NCBI GenBank assembly: GCA_003550275.1
Contig: QXCW01000002.1
Span: 2,661,001-2,725,000, forward strand
Length of the DNA: 64,000 nucleotides
Reading direction: 5' to 3'
Origin: Flavobacteriaceae bacterium MAR_2010_72
GTDB taxonomy: Bacteria; Bacteroidota; Bacteroidia; Flavobacteriales; Flavobacteriaceae
Shown here: positions 53,378-63,958 of the stretch, piece by piece
How positions within the stretch are numbered: the first letter of the stretch is position 1
How the letters are laid out: each line of letters opens with the position of its first letter
Position numbers and translations under genes: made by a program
The notes under the pieces: model-generated
What the model was told of the DNA's origin: nothing
Database searches by the model: none
The model's input: the letters and a program-made list of their open reading frames with translations, nothing else

Positions 53378-54448
53378 ATGAAAACCAAAATTTTACTAAC
53401 AATCGCCTTCGTCTTAACACAAATAATTTACGCTCAAACAGTAAGAACTGTTGACAACAGACCTGAATCTGGAGCGCAGTTTGATAATGTTCCAGCTGCC
53501 ATTGCTGCATCTGCACCAGGTGATATTATTTATATCCATCCATCACCTACCTCATATGGGAGCATTACTATTGATAAAACCTTAACATTAGTTGGTCCAG
53601 GGCATAATCCCGCCAATTCAGATGGCTTAAGAGCAACTCTATCCTCAATTAATTTAGCCGCAAACAGCGTCAATAGTGTAATTAAAGGTCTAAATATTTC
53701 ATCAATATCAGCCTATTCCTTCGGCACAAATTCGCATAACATTCATATATTAAATAACCGAATAACTGCAAGTATTAGTGGTTTTGCTTATGCCGGAAAT
53801 TCGGACAACTGGATTATAGAAGGTAATTATTTTGATAATGGTTATTCCTCTACTTGTATTACTGCCTCAAATATGAATAATATGCAAGTAAGAAATAATT
53901 ATATAAGCGGTCGCTTAATTTCATTTAATCATACTAACGTTATTACAAATAACCTTTTTGTTCATGAAGACACAGCTGGAACTGCGCAAATATTTACAAG
54001 TAGCAGTGGTATTACAAGCCCACTTGTGACCAACAACATGTTCGTATTTACTGATCCAGATATTACAGAACTAACAAGTACTGGCACACCAATTGTTTAT
54101 ACCAATTGTCTCACGTGGAAAGAAGCTGGTGGCGTTGCTTTGATAGCGTTACCTGGTTCTGGAAATGTGGATAATGCTGATCCATTATTTACCAATCCCA
54201 ATGATCCTAATCCTGCTCCTGCAATAAATGATTTTTACAATAATGCATACACCTTATTGGTTGGATCACCAGCCATAGGTGCCGCCACAGATGGCGGTGA
54301 TATAGGCGTTTTTGGACGCAACTTCCCGTTCGATATAAACGGAAGACCCAGCTCAATGCCATATCCAACAGAGATGACCATTTTAAATTCAGTTGTTCAA
54401 CCAGGTCAAAATTTAAATGTAATATTTAAGGCCTCTCAAAAGAACTAG
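53378..54448 (+). CDS. Exported right-handed beta-helix protein
   Basis: A 356-residue protein with a signal peptide (MKTKILLTIAFVLTQIIYAQ). The body is a series of short parallel-beta coils typical of pectate-lyase-like helices: SITIDKTLTLVGPGHNP, SVIKGLNIS, NIHILNNRIT, NWIIEGNYFDNGY, MQVRNNYISGRLI. No catalytic residues can be assigned. The final segment (VVQPGQNLNVIFKA) is not a T9SS sorting domain. The gene is followed three bases later by the giant gene, so the product may help assemble or bind it. Confidence 0.82.
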   Translation: MKTKILLTIAFVLTQIIYAQTVRTVDNRPESGAQFDNVPAAIAASAPGDIIYIHPSPTSYGSITIDKTLTLVGPGHNPANSDGLRATLSSINLAANSVNSVIKGLNISSISAYSFGTNSHNIHILNNRITASISGFAYAGNSDNWIIEGNYFDNGYSSTCITASNMNNMQVRNNYISGRLISFNHTNVITNNLFVHEDTAGTAQIFTSSSGITSPLVTNNMFVFTDPDITELTSTGTPIVYTNCLTWKEAGGVALIALPGSGNVDNADPLFTNPNDPNPAPAINDFYNNAYTLLVGSPAIGAATDGGDIGVFGRNFPFDINGRPSSMPYPTEMTILNSVVQPGQNLNVIFKASQKN

Positions 54449-54451
54449 ATC

Positions 54452-57400
54452 ATGAGAAAAATAATACTCATTTTACTTATGGGTATCTATTTCATGAATT
54501 ATTCCTGGAGTCAGAACATTGTTGCTGCAGAGTATTTTTTTGATGTAGATCCTGGTGTAGGTCTTACAGGTAATTCATTTGCAATTACCCCAAATACAGA
54601 TATAGATGAAACTTTCGAAATATCAACTTCTGGTCTTTCAGATGGCCTACATGTATTACACATACGCACTCAAGATGACAATGGCACTTGGAGTTTATAC
54701 TTACGTCAATACTTTTTTGTAAACACAGGAAGCGATTATAATAATCCTCCTGAATATAATATTGTTGAAGCTGAATATTTCTTCGATACAGATACTGGAG
54801 TTGGTAATGCAGGTATTGGAAATATTGGTGGCTCAATCCCTTTAACACCTAACGCCACAATTGATGAAAATTTTGCTATACCTACAACCGGCCTCTCAAA
54901 TGGACTCCATGTATTACATATTCGCACTAAAGACGAAAATAATACTTGGAGCTTATACCTAAGGCATTACTTTTTTGTGAATTCTGGGAATGATTATGTT
55001 GATCCACCTGAATATAATATTGTTGAAGCAGAATATTTTTTCGATACTGATACTGGTGTTGGAAATGCAGGCCTTGGAAACATTGGTGGAACATTTCCAT
55101 TAACTCCTAATTCGGTAATTGATGAAAATTTTGCAATACCTACAACGGGGCTTTCTGATGGACTTCATGTACTTCATATTCGTACTAAAGATGAAAATAA
55201 TACTTGGAGTTTGTATGAACGAAGATACTTCTTTATCAATTCTGAGAATGACTATGTAGATCCTCCGGAATATACTATTGTGGAAGCAGAATATTTTTTC
55301 GACACGGATACTGGTGTTGGTAATGCAGGTGTAGGAAATATCGGTGGCACTTTTCCATTAACGCCTAATGCTAAAATTGATGAAAATTTTGTAATACCCA
55401 CAACCGGGCTATCAGAAGGACTTCATGTATTACACATTCGTACTAAAGACGAAAATAATACATGGAGTTTGTTTGAACGCAGATATCTTTATATAAGTGA
55501 TATTGCACCAAACAGCAATCCAGTGCCAATTATAGCCGCTGAATATTTCTTAAACTCTGATCCTGGAGTTGGAAATGGCACACCAATTATAGTCACCGAA
55601 GGAATGACTATTGATCAAACACTTGAAATTCCTATGGCTTGTATAGATATTGGTGATCATGTACTTCACATTAGAGTCAAAGATCAAAACAATACTTGGT
55701 CGCTTTATAAATATCAAACATTCTCTGTTGAACAAGATATGGTTCCTCCAACAACCATATGTAAAGATATTATTGTAGAATTAGACGCATCAGGAAATGC
55801 CAGTATTACGGTTGATGATATAGATGATGGCTCTGATGATTCATGCGGCGTGGTGACAAAAGTACTGGATAAAACCACTTTTAATTGTGATGATTTAGGC
55901 ACTGTGCAAGTCACACTCACAGTTACAGACACAAATGGCAATGAAGCTTCTTGTATATCAAATGTAACAGTAAAAGACATAACCCCTCCAACAGCCATTA
56001 CACAAAATATTACTGTTGAATTAAATAATACTGGAGTTTTAACCATTCCTGAAGATGCAGTTAATAATGGTTCCTCGGATATTTGCAGTGAATTGACCTT
56101 TGACACTAGTAAAACTACTTTTGACTGCAATGATTTAGGAGATAATACTGTTACTCTTACAGTCAGAGATGCCAGTGGTAATGAAAGCTTTGCCAATGCA
56201 ATAGTGACAGTCATAGATGCATCACCCCCTACCGTATCTACAAAAAATATTACTGTTGTTCTAGATGCTAACGGCCTAGCTTCAATTGCAGAAGACGCCG
56301 TAAATCTTAATTCAGGAGACTCTTGTAGCACTATAACATTTGACACAGACATTACAGAATTTAATTGCACTAATGTTGGACAAAATACAGTAACATTAAC
56401 GGCATCAGATAACAATGGGAATTCAGCTAGTGCCGATGCTATCGTTACCGTAGAGGATAATACGGTTCCAACTGTACTATGTCAAGATATAACAGTACAA
56501 TTAGATCAAACAGGAAGTGTAAGCATTGCTCCTGAAGATGTTGATAATGGCTCCTCTGATAATTGCGGCATTTTTAGTTTAGGCCTAGACAAAATGACCT
56601 TTGATTGTTCTGATATTGGACCAAATACAGTTACTTTAACGGTCACTGATGTGAACGGAAAGATTGCAACTTGTACAAGCGTTGTGACGGTTCAAGACAC
56701 TACAAATCCAACAATTACGGCAGCGGATGATATTAGTGAGGTAACCTCTACAGACAATTTGCGCTTATGTGACGCAGAAATCTCCATACCTGATGCGCTA
56801 ATTACCGATAACTGTTCGGCTAATTTTTCATGGGAAATGACAGGCGCTGTAGAAACAACAGGGACGGGTCAAATTGGAACTTTTGTGTTTCCTATTGGTG
56901 AAACAACTATTACTTATGCTATTTCGGGTGGTAATTCAGATATAATGACTGTAACCCTTACCGATGATGAAGAACCTAGTATTTCTACAGTAACAGATTT
57001 TAACGTGAATCTCACAACAGGATGTGATTTCACAATACCTGATTACACTAATTTAGTTAGCACTTCTGATAATTGCGGTACACCTAACGTCACACAATCA
57101 CCTACTATTGGAACTGTTATTTCTGGTCATAACACCGAACAAGTCATTACGCTTACAGCGATGGATGGGAGCGGAAATAGTAAGCAAACAACGTTTAAAA
57201 TCACACTTCTTGGTACAGAAATTTTTTATCTAGATAATGACAATGATACGTTTGGAGACCCTAATAATAGTATCATAGATTGTGAAACTCCTTTAGGATA
57301 TGTTTCAAATAATACCGACTGTGATGACACAAATTCTACAATAAATCCTGCAGCTCAAACCTTATCGTTTTCTACGAGTACCAATTTTACATCGTCCTTG

Positions 57401-60400
57401 GTTTACCCTTTAAATGGAAGTCCAGAAACAAACTTTCAATTTGAAGTTATTTACACCGATAGTAATAATGAACTCCCTCCAGGAAGTTTTCCAAGGGTTC
57501 TCTTAGACTATGAAGGTAATGGTGTGTTCAATAATTCTAATGATAGGATAATTGTGATGTCACCAACTGATGTAAATGATTTAAACACAAATGACGGCAA
57601 ACGATATTTTGCAACTATTAATGCCCTTCCAACAGGCACAAATTGGGAAACAAGCGTTCAAATTTATAGCGGTTCGTGTGTCACTAAAATAGGACCTTTC
57701 AATTATCCAGATGTACAAATTCAACCTGATCTTGAAATTTTTGCCGATGATATAACTTTCAGTGAAAATAATCCTGCAGTATCATCGCCAATTACAGTTT
57801 ATGCTGAAATACACAATAGGTCAGACTTTTCAATAAATAACTTTAAAGTAAAACTTATAAATCAGTTTGATGGCACTCAATATCCTGACATTACAGTTGC
57901 TAACATAACACCTCGTTCAAGTAAAATAGTGTCATGGGATATTATAACACCAAATGTTGACTCTTGGAATCCATTACAGGTGGTTGTCGATAGTGATCAT
58001 GTGATTGTAGAAACTAATGAGAACAACAATTCTGCCGTAAGGCCAATTATTGTTGGTGATGTAGAACTTCCCGGTGAAATACTTGTAAGTGCCGAAGTTA
58101 ATCCAGTAGTGTCTTATTCTTCGCCTGGTGCTCGCATATATATTAATGGTTATGGTTACTACGATAATACTGCTGTTCCACTAGACGATCCTTCAGTAGC
58201 TGGTGGCTTTATCTCCTTTACCATTCAAGAAACGGGAGCAAATTACACAACACACACCAATGAAAATGGTAATTGGAACAGCTCTTTTCCAGCACCACAA
58301 GTCCCTGGAATATATCATGTTATTGGTACACTTACAGATTTTACACTTACTGGTAATTTTGAATCTACTTTCGAAATATTACTACCTGTACAATCTTGTC
58401 TACCTGACTTAATCTCTGATATAACAGCATCTGAAACATTAATTAATGTAGGAGAGTCCGTTACAATTTCAACCATAATAAAAAATGTTGGATGTGCTCC
58501 GACAACTATAGATTCTTGGGCTAACATGACACAAAATGGTGGTACACCAGAAATACTAGACGTATTAGTTGGTCCATTAGATCCACAAGAATTCTTTAGT
58601 TTGAATCCAGAAATACTAACATTTAACACTGCAGGAACCTATCAGATTTGCGCCCAAGCTGACGGCACTTACTTAATTGAAGAATCTAATGAATATAATA
58701 ACACTGATTGTATCACTATAAAAGTGCGACCTAACACCATAGATATTGTTCCTAATGGAGGCCCAAATGGCAGTGCTTTCCTTTGTAGTGACCCTACACC
58801 TTCCTTTAGTGTAAAAAATATTGGGGGTATAGCATCTGGACCATTCACCTCTAGTGTTATTGTGTTATTTGGAGGCAATGAGGTATATACACATACTGAA
58901 GAAGTAGCAAGTCTAAATCCTCAAGAGGTTCATTCATTTTCCATAGGGTATAGCTATCTAGAAACTGGAACCTATGATTTTATTTTAGAATGTGATATTC
59001 CTGTCGCATCAGCTGGTGTAGTAAATGAGTCAGATGAACTAAATAATGTAGGTAATTACACGGCAGAAATCATTGCCTGTAAACCAGATTTATCCATCAA
59101 CTGCAATACAGTTAAAGTAAACCCCGTAAATCCAGAGCATCCTAGCACCCATATTTATAGCGCAACGATATTAAACTCTGGCAATGCAATTGCCATTGGA
59201 CCAATAGAAGTAAGTTTCACCAGGTCAGATACAAATATACCTGCGATTATAACCTATGAAGGAGACATTAATCCGAATCAGAAAGTAACTATTGAATATA
59301 GTGTAGCATCAGTCGCTCCTGCCACAGAAACTCTTGAAATACGTGTAGATCCAAACAATCTTATTGAAGAATTTAATGAATCGAATAATGATTACATGGA
59401 TAATCTGTGTTGGGATTTTGAAACAGTCCCTGTTTGCGGCACTAATTTTTGGAATAAATCTTACGTTCTAAATCAAAATATTAATTTATATGTAGGCGTA
59501 AACTCTAATGATCTATATGATGCCACTAATTTAAAAGTCAAATTCGAAGTTAGCGGTCCAGGAATTACAGGAAATTTAGATTTAGGAAATGCCATCATTG
59601 AAGATGCACATAAAACCTGTGGTTGCCCATTAGTTGCTGTATTACCTTATGGATATGTTTTTAATCAAACAGGAATTTACACGTTTACAATGACCTCTGA
59701 TCCTGACAATGAGTTTACAGAATGTGACGAAACAAATAATGTGCTTGTAAGGTCGGTAAATGTTACGGCTAACAAACCAGATTTAAGCATCACTTCCGAA
59801 TTCATTAACCCATCTATTTTAAATCCAGATATCAATGAGCTAGTTAATATTGATATTTCATATGAAAATCTAGGTCTTTCTAATATTGATGATATCATGC
59901 AATTAGATGTATTGATTGATGAAGTATTAATTGAGTCCTTACCAAATGCAAATGGTTTAATAACAGGCGGAACAAACACACTAAGTTTATCGGCACCATG
60001 GTCTTCCAATATATCTGGCGTTCATATTATTCGTGCTATAATCGACGCAAGTGAGATAGTGGATGAAACAAATGAGTTAAATAATGAAGCTACTAGGGCT
60101 ATCATTGTTGGTCCATCTGTAAATTTAAAAATTAACAGTTTCACTTCTAATAATTATTCTCCCGATTTAAATGATGACATCTTACTCGATATTATTATTG
60201 AAAATGAAGGTGAATTAGACTGTACGGCAGACCTAAAGTTATCTTATTTGGATGATTTCCAAAATGAAATCTTTATAACTAGTATACCCATTAGTCTTTT
60301 AGGAACATCAACGATTACACTGAATGATATCCCGTGGAATGTTCTAGATTCCTATACAACACTAGTTGCGACGATAATTAACTCGTCAGTAGCAGAATAC

Positions 60401-63400
60401 ACCTATGATGACAATACAGCCAGTTTAAATATTGGAAGTTTTCAAGTGAATATAGAGGCAACACCCAGTTGTAACGAAAACCCTGGTTCCTTAGTTGCAA
60501 CAGCTGTGGGTGGAAATGCTCCGTATACCTATGTTTGGGAAGATGATACTATTGGAAATACATTTACATCAGGGCCAGGCATATATCATTTAGTGGTTAC
60601 TGATCATACAGGATTTATTACATCTTTAGACGCTGAAATTGTAACTACTTTAAATGATGCTGACTGTGACGGTGTTCCAACGTCTGACGATTGTGACGAT
60701 AATGATCCTAACATAACAACTAGCAATAAAATTGATTCGGATAATGATGGGGTTAATGATTGTGAAGACCTATGTCCTGGATTTGACGATACCGTAGATA
60801 TTGATGGTGATGGAATACCTTATGGTTGCGATGATTGCATCGATTCAGATAATGATACGGTATGTGATTCTGTTGATGTTTGCCCTGGTTTTAATGATCT
60901 TGCCGATGCTGATAATGACGGTATTCCCGATGGATGTGATACTTGTGATGATAGTGTAGATACTGACAACGATGGGGTTAATGATTGTGATGATCTTTGT
61001 CCAAATGATCCTGATAAAATTGCACCGGGAGATTGTGGATGTGGCACCCCTGATACAGATTCTGATAGTGATGGAACTCTCGATTGTGATGATCTATGTC
61101 CAAATGATCCAAATAAAATAGAGCCTGGAGTATGTGGTTGTAATGTAGCTGATATTGATTCTGATGGTGACGGAACTCTTGATTGTGATGATCTATGTCC
61201 GAATGATCCAAACAAAACAGATCCCGGAGTATGTGGTTGTGATGTAGCAGATATCGACTCTGACGGTGACGGAACTCTCGATTGTGATGATTTATGTCCC
61301 AATGATCCTGATAAAATAGTACCAGGTGATTGCGGATGTGGTATAGCAGATACAGATTCTGATAGTGATGGAACTCCTGATTGTTTAGACAACTGTCCTA
61401 ACGATCCAAACAAAACAGATCCCGGAGTATGTGGTTGTGATGTAGCAGATATCGACTCTGACGGTGACGGAACTCTCGATTGTGATGATTTATGTCCTAA
61501 TGATCCTGATAAAATAGCACCAGGTGATTGCGGATGTGGTATAGCAGATACCGATTCTGATAATGATGGAACTCCTGATTGTTTAGACAACTGTCCGAAT
61601 GATCCTGATAAAATAGATCCAGGAGTATGTGGTTGCGATGTAGCAGATACTGATTCTGACGGCGATGGTATCCCTGACTGTAACGACACCTGTGATGGTA
61701 GTATAGACAATGATAACGATGGGGTTAATGATTGTGATGATCTATGTCCGAATGATCCTGATAAAATTACTCCAGGAGATTGTGGATGTGGCACGCCAGA
61801 TAATGATTCTGACGGAGACGGGACACCTGATTGTTTAGATAATTGTCCAAACGATCCAAATAAAATAGATCCAGGAGTATGTGGTTGTGATGTAGCAGAT
61901 ATCGACTCTGACGGTGACGGAACTCTCGATTGTGATGATTTATGTCCCAATGATCCTGATAAAATAGCACCAGGTGATTGCGGATGTGGTATAGCAGATA
62001 CAGATTCTGATAATGATGGAACTCCTGATTGTTTAGACAACTGTCCTAACGATCCAAACAAAACAGATCCCGGAGTATGTGGTTGTGATGTAGCAGATAT
62101 CGACTCTGACGGTGACGGAACTCTCGATTGTGATGATTTATGTCCCAATGATCCTGATAAAATAGCACCAGGTGATTGCGGATGTGGTATAGCAGATACC
62201 GATTCTGATGGTGACGGAACACCTGATTGTGATGATCTATGTCCGAACGATCCAAATAAAATAGATCCAGGAGTGTGTGGTTGTGATATAGCAGATATCG
62301 ATTCTGACAGTGACGGAACACCTGATTGTGATGATTTATGCCCGAACGATCCTGATAAAATTGCACCGGGAGATTGTGGATGTGGTACAGCAGATACCGA
62401 TTCTGATGGTGACGGAACACCTGATTGTGATGATTTATGCCCGAACGATCCTGATAAAATTGCTCCGGGAGATTGTGGATGTGGTATAGTAGATACCGAT
62501 TCTGATGGTGACGGAACACCTGATTGTGATGATCTATGTCCAACTGATCCTGATAAAATTGCACCGGGAGATTGTGGATGTGGTACAACAGATACTGATT
62601 CTGATGGCGATACAGTTCCAGATTGTAACGATATCTGCGAAGGTTATGATGATCTTGCCGATGCCGATAATGATGGAATTCCTGATGGATGTGATACTGG
62701 CATTTGTTATAAGCCCATAATAAACGATTTAAGTTTACCTACAGATCCAGTTCAGCTCTCTCTACAAATAAATGGTAGTGCGACTGTAGAAAACGGAATT
62801 ATTTCACAAGTAAGTTGGAATTGGGGTGATGGTCAGACCACAAATGGAACTATTAACGGCAATAATGTTAGTGGAAATCACACCTATACATCTACCGGAG
62901 TTTATGAAGTCACCTTAACGGTTGCTAATGACTGTGGTATGTATAGTACTATAATATTTCAATATATAGTTATTTATGATCCCTCTTCTGGATTTGTCAC
63001 AGGTGGTGGTTGGATAGATTCTCCTATAGGAGCTTATGTACCAGAACCTGATCTTACAGGTAAAGCGACGTTTGGATTTGTATCTAAATATAAACCAGGA
63101 AGAAACAGACCCGATGGAAATACAGAATTTCAATTTCATGCTGGCAATTTAAACTTTAAAAGTTCAAGCTATGACTGGTTAATTGTAAGTGGTCAAAGAG
63201 CACAATTTAAAGGAGACGGAACTATCAATGGCCAAGGTGATTATAAGTTCATATTAACAGCCATAGATGGCGATAAAAACGACACGGTTGATAAATTTAG
63301 AATTAAGATATGGAATGCTATTACTGAAGATATTGTGTATGACAACCAATTAGGACATGCTGATAGTGAAGATCCAAGTACAAGTTTAGCAGGTGGGTCG

Positions 63401-63724
63401 ATTATGGTTCATACCGGGAAAAATAAAAACAGAACGACGAATGAAGAACCTATATTAAAAGAAGATGGGGAATTAGCAGGCCTTTTAGAAATAGATTTTT
63501 GGCCAAATCCATCTAACAGCACTTTTAATTTAAGAGTTAAAAAGACCGACATGTTGAATAACATACACATCTATGTGTTTGATGTTACAAATAAACTCGT
63601 ACACTATAACGAATTCAATTCAGAAGAAGACTATAGTTTTGGTAAGGAATTGGAAAGTGGTGTTTATATTGTTAAAATCTCACAAGGGTCGAAATCTCTA
63701 ATGAAAAGACTGATTAAATATTAA
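54452..63724 (+). CDS. Giant T9SS-exported repeat protein (3090 aa)
   Basis: Exported, probably cell-surface protein. After a signal peptide come five repeats of about 70-86 residues (22-426, consensus HVLHIRTKDENNTWSLY). Then come four HYR-like units of about 82 residues (about 430-755), two further HYR-like domains (to about 925), and a stretch of CARDB-type domains (about 1085-2000; typical ends are VDETNELNN and VETNENNNS). Residues 2069-2751 are thrombospondin type 3 calcium-binding repeats (DSDGDGTPDCDDLCPNDP). A PKD domain, a terminal domain with TGGGWIDSPIGAYVPEP and a type A sorting domain (FWPNPSNSTFNL to GVYIVKISQGSKSL) end it. PorV and PorU of this window would export and anchor it. 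Adhesion is inferred. Confidence 0.93.
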   Translation: MRKIILILLMGIYFMNYSWSQNIVAAEYFFDVDPGVGLTGNSFAITPNTDIDETFEISTSGLSDGLHVLHIRTQDDNGTWSLYLRQYFFVNTGSDYNNPPEYNIVEAEYFFDTDTGVGNAGIGNIGGSIPLTPNATIDENFAIPTTGLSNGLHVLHIRTKDENNTWSLYLRHYFFVNSGNDYVDPPEYNIVEAEYFFDTDTGVGNAGLGNIGGTFPLTPNSVIDENFAIPTTGLSDGLHVLHIRTKDENNTWSLYERRYFFINSENDYVDPPEYTIVEAEYFFDTDTGVGNAGVGNIGGTFPLTPNAKIDENFVIPTTGLSEGLHVLHIRTKDENNTWSLFERRYLYISDIAPNSNPVPIIAAEYFLNSDPGVGNGTPIIVTEGMTIDQTLEIPMACIDIGDHVLHIRVKDQNNTWSLYKYQTFSVEQDMVPPTTICKDIIVELDASGNASITVDDIDDGSDDSCGVVTKVLDKTTFNCDDLGTVQVTLTVTDTNGNEASCISNVTVKDITPPTAITQNITVELNNTGVLTIPEDAVNNGSSDICSELTFDTSKTTFDCNDLGDNTVTLTVRDASGNESFANAIVTVIDASPPTVSTKNITVVLDANGLASIAEDAVNLNSGDSCSTITFDTDITEFNCTNVGQNTVTLTASDNNGNSASADAIVTVEDNTVPTVLCQDITVQLDQTGSVSIAPEDVDNGSSDNCGIFSLGLDKMTFDCSDIGPNTVTLTVTDVNGKIATCTSVVTVQDTTNPTITAADDISEVTSTDNLRLCDAEISIPDALITDNCSANFSWEMTGAVETTGTGQIGTFVFPIGETTITYAISGGNSDIMTVTLTDDEEPSISTVTDFNVNLTTGCDFTIPDYTNLVSTSDNCGTPNVTQSPTIGTVISGHNTEQVITLTAMDGSGNSKQTTFKITLLGTEIFYLDNDNDTFGDPNNSIIDCETPLGYVSNNTDCDDTNSTINPAAQTLSFSTSTNFTSSLVYPLNGSPETNFQFEVIYTDSNNELPPGSFPRVLLDYEGNGVFNNSNDRIIVMSPTDVNDLNTNDGKRYFATINALPTGTNWETSVQIYSGSCVTKIGPFNYPDVQIQPDLEIFADDITFSENNPAVSSPITVYAEIHNRSDFSINNFKVKLINQFDGTQYPDITVANITPRSSKIVSWDIITPNVDSWNPLQVVVDSDHVIVETNENNNSAVRPIIVGDVELPGEILVSAEVNPVVSYSSPGARIYINGYGYYDNTAVPLDDPSVAGGFISFTIQETGANYTTHTNENGNWNSSFPAPQVPGIYHVIGTLTDFTLTGNFESTFEILLPVQSCLPDLISDITASETLINVGESVTISTIIKNVGCAPTTIDSWANMTQNGGTPEILDVLVGPLDPQEFFSLNPEILTFNTAGTYQICAQADGTYLIEESNEYNNTDCITIKVRPNTIDIVPNGGPNGSAFLCSDPTPSFSVKNIGGIASGPFTSSVIVLFGGNEVYTHTEEVASLNPQEVHSFSIGYSYLETGTYDFILECDIPVASAGVVNESDELNNVGNYTAEIIACKPDLSINCNTVKVNPVNPEHPSTHIYSATILNSGNAIAIGPIEVSFTRSDTNIPAIITYEGDINPNQKVTIEYSVASVAPATETLEIRVDPNNLIEEFNESNNDYMDNLCWDFETVPVCGTNFWNKSYVLNQNINLYVGVNSNDLYDATNLKVKFEVSGPGITGNLDLGNAIIEDAHKTCGCPLVAVLPYGYVFNQTGIYTFTMTSDPDNEFTECDETNNVLVRSVNVTANKPDLSITSEFINPSILNPDINELVNIDISYENLGLSNIDDIMQLDVLIDEVLIESLPNANGLITGGTNTLSLSAPWSSNISGVHIIRAIIDASEIVDETNELNNEATRAIIVGPSVNLKINSFTSNNYSPDLNDDILLDIIIENEGELDCTADLKLSYLDDFQNEIFITSIPISLLGTSTITLNDIPWNVLDSYTTLVATIINSSVAEYTYDDNTASLNIGSFQVNIEATPSCNENPGSLVATAVGGNAPYTYVWEDDTIGNTFTSGPGIYHLVVTDHTGFITSLDAEIVTTLNDADCDGVPTSDDCDDNDPNITTSNKIDSDNDGVNDCEDLCPGFDDTVDIDGDGIPYGCDDCIDSDNDTVCDSVDVCPGFNDLADADNDGIPDGCDTCDDSVDTDNDGVNDCDDLCPNDPDKIAPGDCGCGTPDTDSDSDGTLDCDDLCPNDPNKIEPGVCGCNVADIDSDGDGTLDCDDLCPNDPNKTDPGVCGCDVADIDSDGDGTLDCDDLCPNDPDKIVPGDCGCGIADTDSDSDGTPDCLDNCPNDPNKTDPGVCGCDVADIDSDGDGTLDCDDLCPNDPDKIAPGDCGCGIADTDSDNDGTPDCLDNCPNDPDKIDPGVCGCDVADTDSDGDGIPDCNDTCDGSIDNDNDGVNDCDDLCPNDPDKITPGDCGCGTPDNDSDGDGTPDCLDNCPNDPNKIDPGVCGCDVADIDSDGDGTLDCDDLCPNDPDKIAPGDCGCGIADTDSDNDGTPDCLDNCPNDPNKTDPGVCGCDVADIDSDGDGTLDCDDLCPNDPDKIAPGDCGCGIADTDSDGDGTPDCDDLCPNDPNKIDPGVCGCDIADIDSDSDGTPDCDDLCPNDPDKIAPGDCGCGTADTDSDGDGTPDCDDLCPNDPDKIAPGDCGCGIVDTDSDGDGTPDCDDLCPTDPDKIAPGDCGCGTTDTDSDGDTVPDCNDICEGYDDLADADNDGIPDGCDTGICYKPIINDLSLPTDPVQLSLQINGSATVENGIISQVSWNWGDGQTTNGTINGNNVSGNHTYTSTGVYEVTLTVANDCGMYSTIIFQYIVIYDPSSGFVTGGGWIDSPIGAYVPEPDLTGKATFGFVSKYKPGRNRPDGNTEFQFHAGNLNFKSSSYDWLIVSGQRAQFKGDGTINGQGDYKFILTAIDGDKNDTVDKFRIKIWNAITEDIVYDNQLGHADSEDPSTSLAGGSIMVHTGKNKNRTTNEEPILKEDGELAGLLEIDFWPNPSNSTFNLRVKKTDMLNNIHIYVFDVTNKLVHYNEFNSEEDYSFGKELESGVYIVKISQGSKSLMKRLIKY
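54515..55729 (+). repeat. Five N-terminal repeats of the giant protein
   Basis: Five imperfect repeats encode units starting VEAEYFFDTDTGVGN and ending HVLHIRTKDENNTWSLY. Units 2-4 are closest to one another; units 1 and 5 are shorter or diverged. Confidence 0.9.
60657..62703 (+). repeat. Thrombospondin type 3 array, 99-bp period
   Basis: About 2 kb encoding Asp/Asn/Cys-rich calcium-binding repeats. Sixteen units contain CPNDP (one CPTDP) and have a period of 33 residues, 99 bases. Two classes alternate, ending GDCGCG and GVCGCD. The section 61226-61550 is nearly identical to that 648 bases further. Confidence 0.92.
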
Positions 63725-63746
63725 GATTAATTAATCTTATATGCTC

Positions 63747-63780
63747 AAAACCCCTTCATTTTTCCATGAAGGGGTTTTTT
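63747..63780 (+). terminator. Terminator of the giant gene
   Basis: AAAACCCCTTCAT pairs with ATGAAGGGGTTTT around a six-base loop, followed by further T residues. Confidence 0.9.
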
Positions 63781-63815
63781 AGTTTGAACACTAAAGTTTA
63801 ATAAGGTTAAGGCAT

Positions 63816-63849
63816 AAAAAAAGCCCTTCATATTACTATGAAGGGCTTT
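63816..63849 (-). terminator. Terminator of the rRNA operon
   Basis: On the minus strand AAAGCCCTTCATA pairs with TATGAAGGGCTTT (13 perfect pairs, four-base loop) and is followed by seven T. It begins five bases after the 5S rRNA 3' end. Confidence 0.88.
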
Positions 63850-63853
63850 AAAA

Positions 63854-63958
<105 letters not shown>

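Noticed and set aside
55714..56415. A 233-codon minus-strand frame under the HYR-like region
   Set aside because: Repetitive Val/Ser/Thr composition in antiphase to clear plus-strand domains; no own promoter or motif.
60820..62148. A long (442-codon) open frame on the minus strand in the calcium-binding array
   Set aside because: Its Ser/Pro/Gln/Gly-rich repeats mirror the TSP3 repeats of the plus strand; stop codons are missing only because the repeat unit is copied. No start or family signal.
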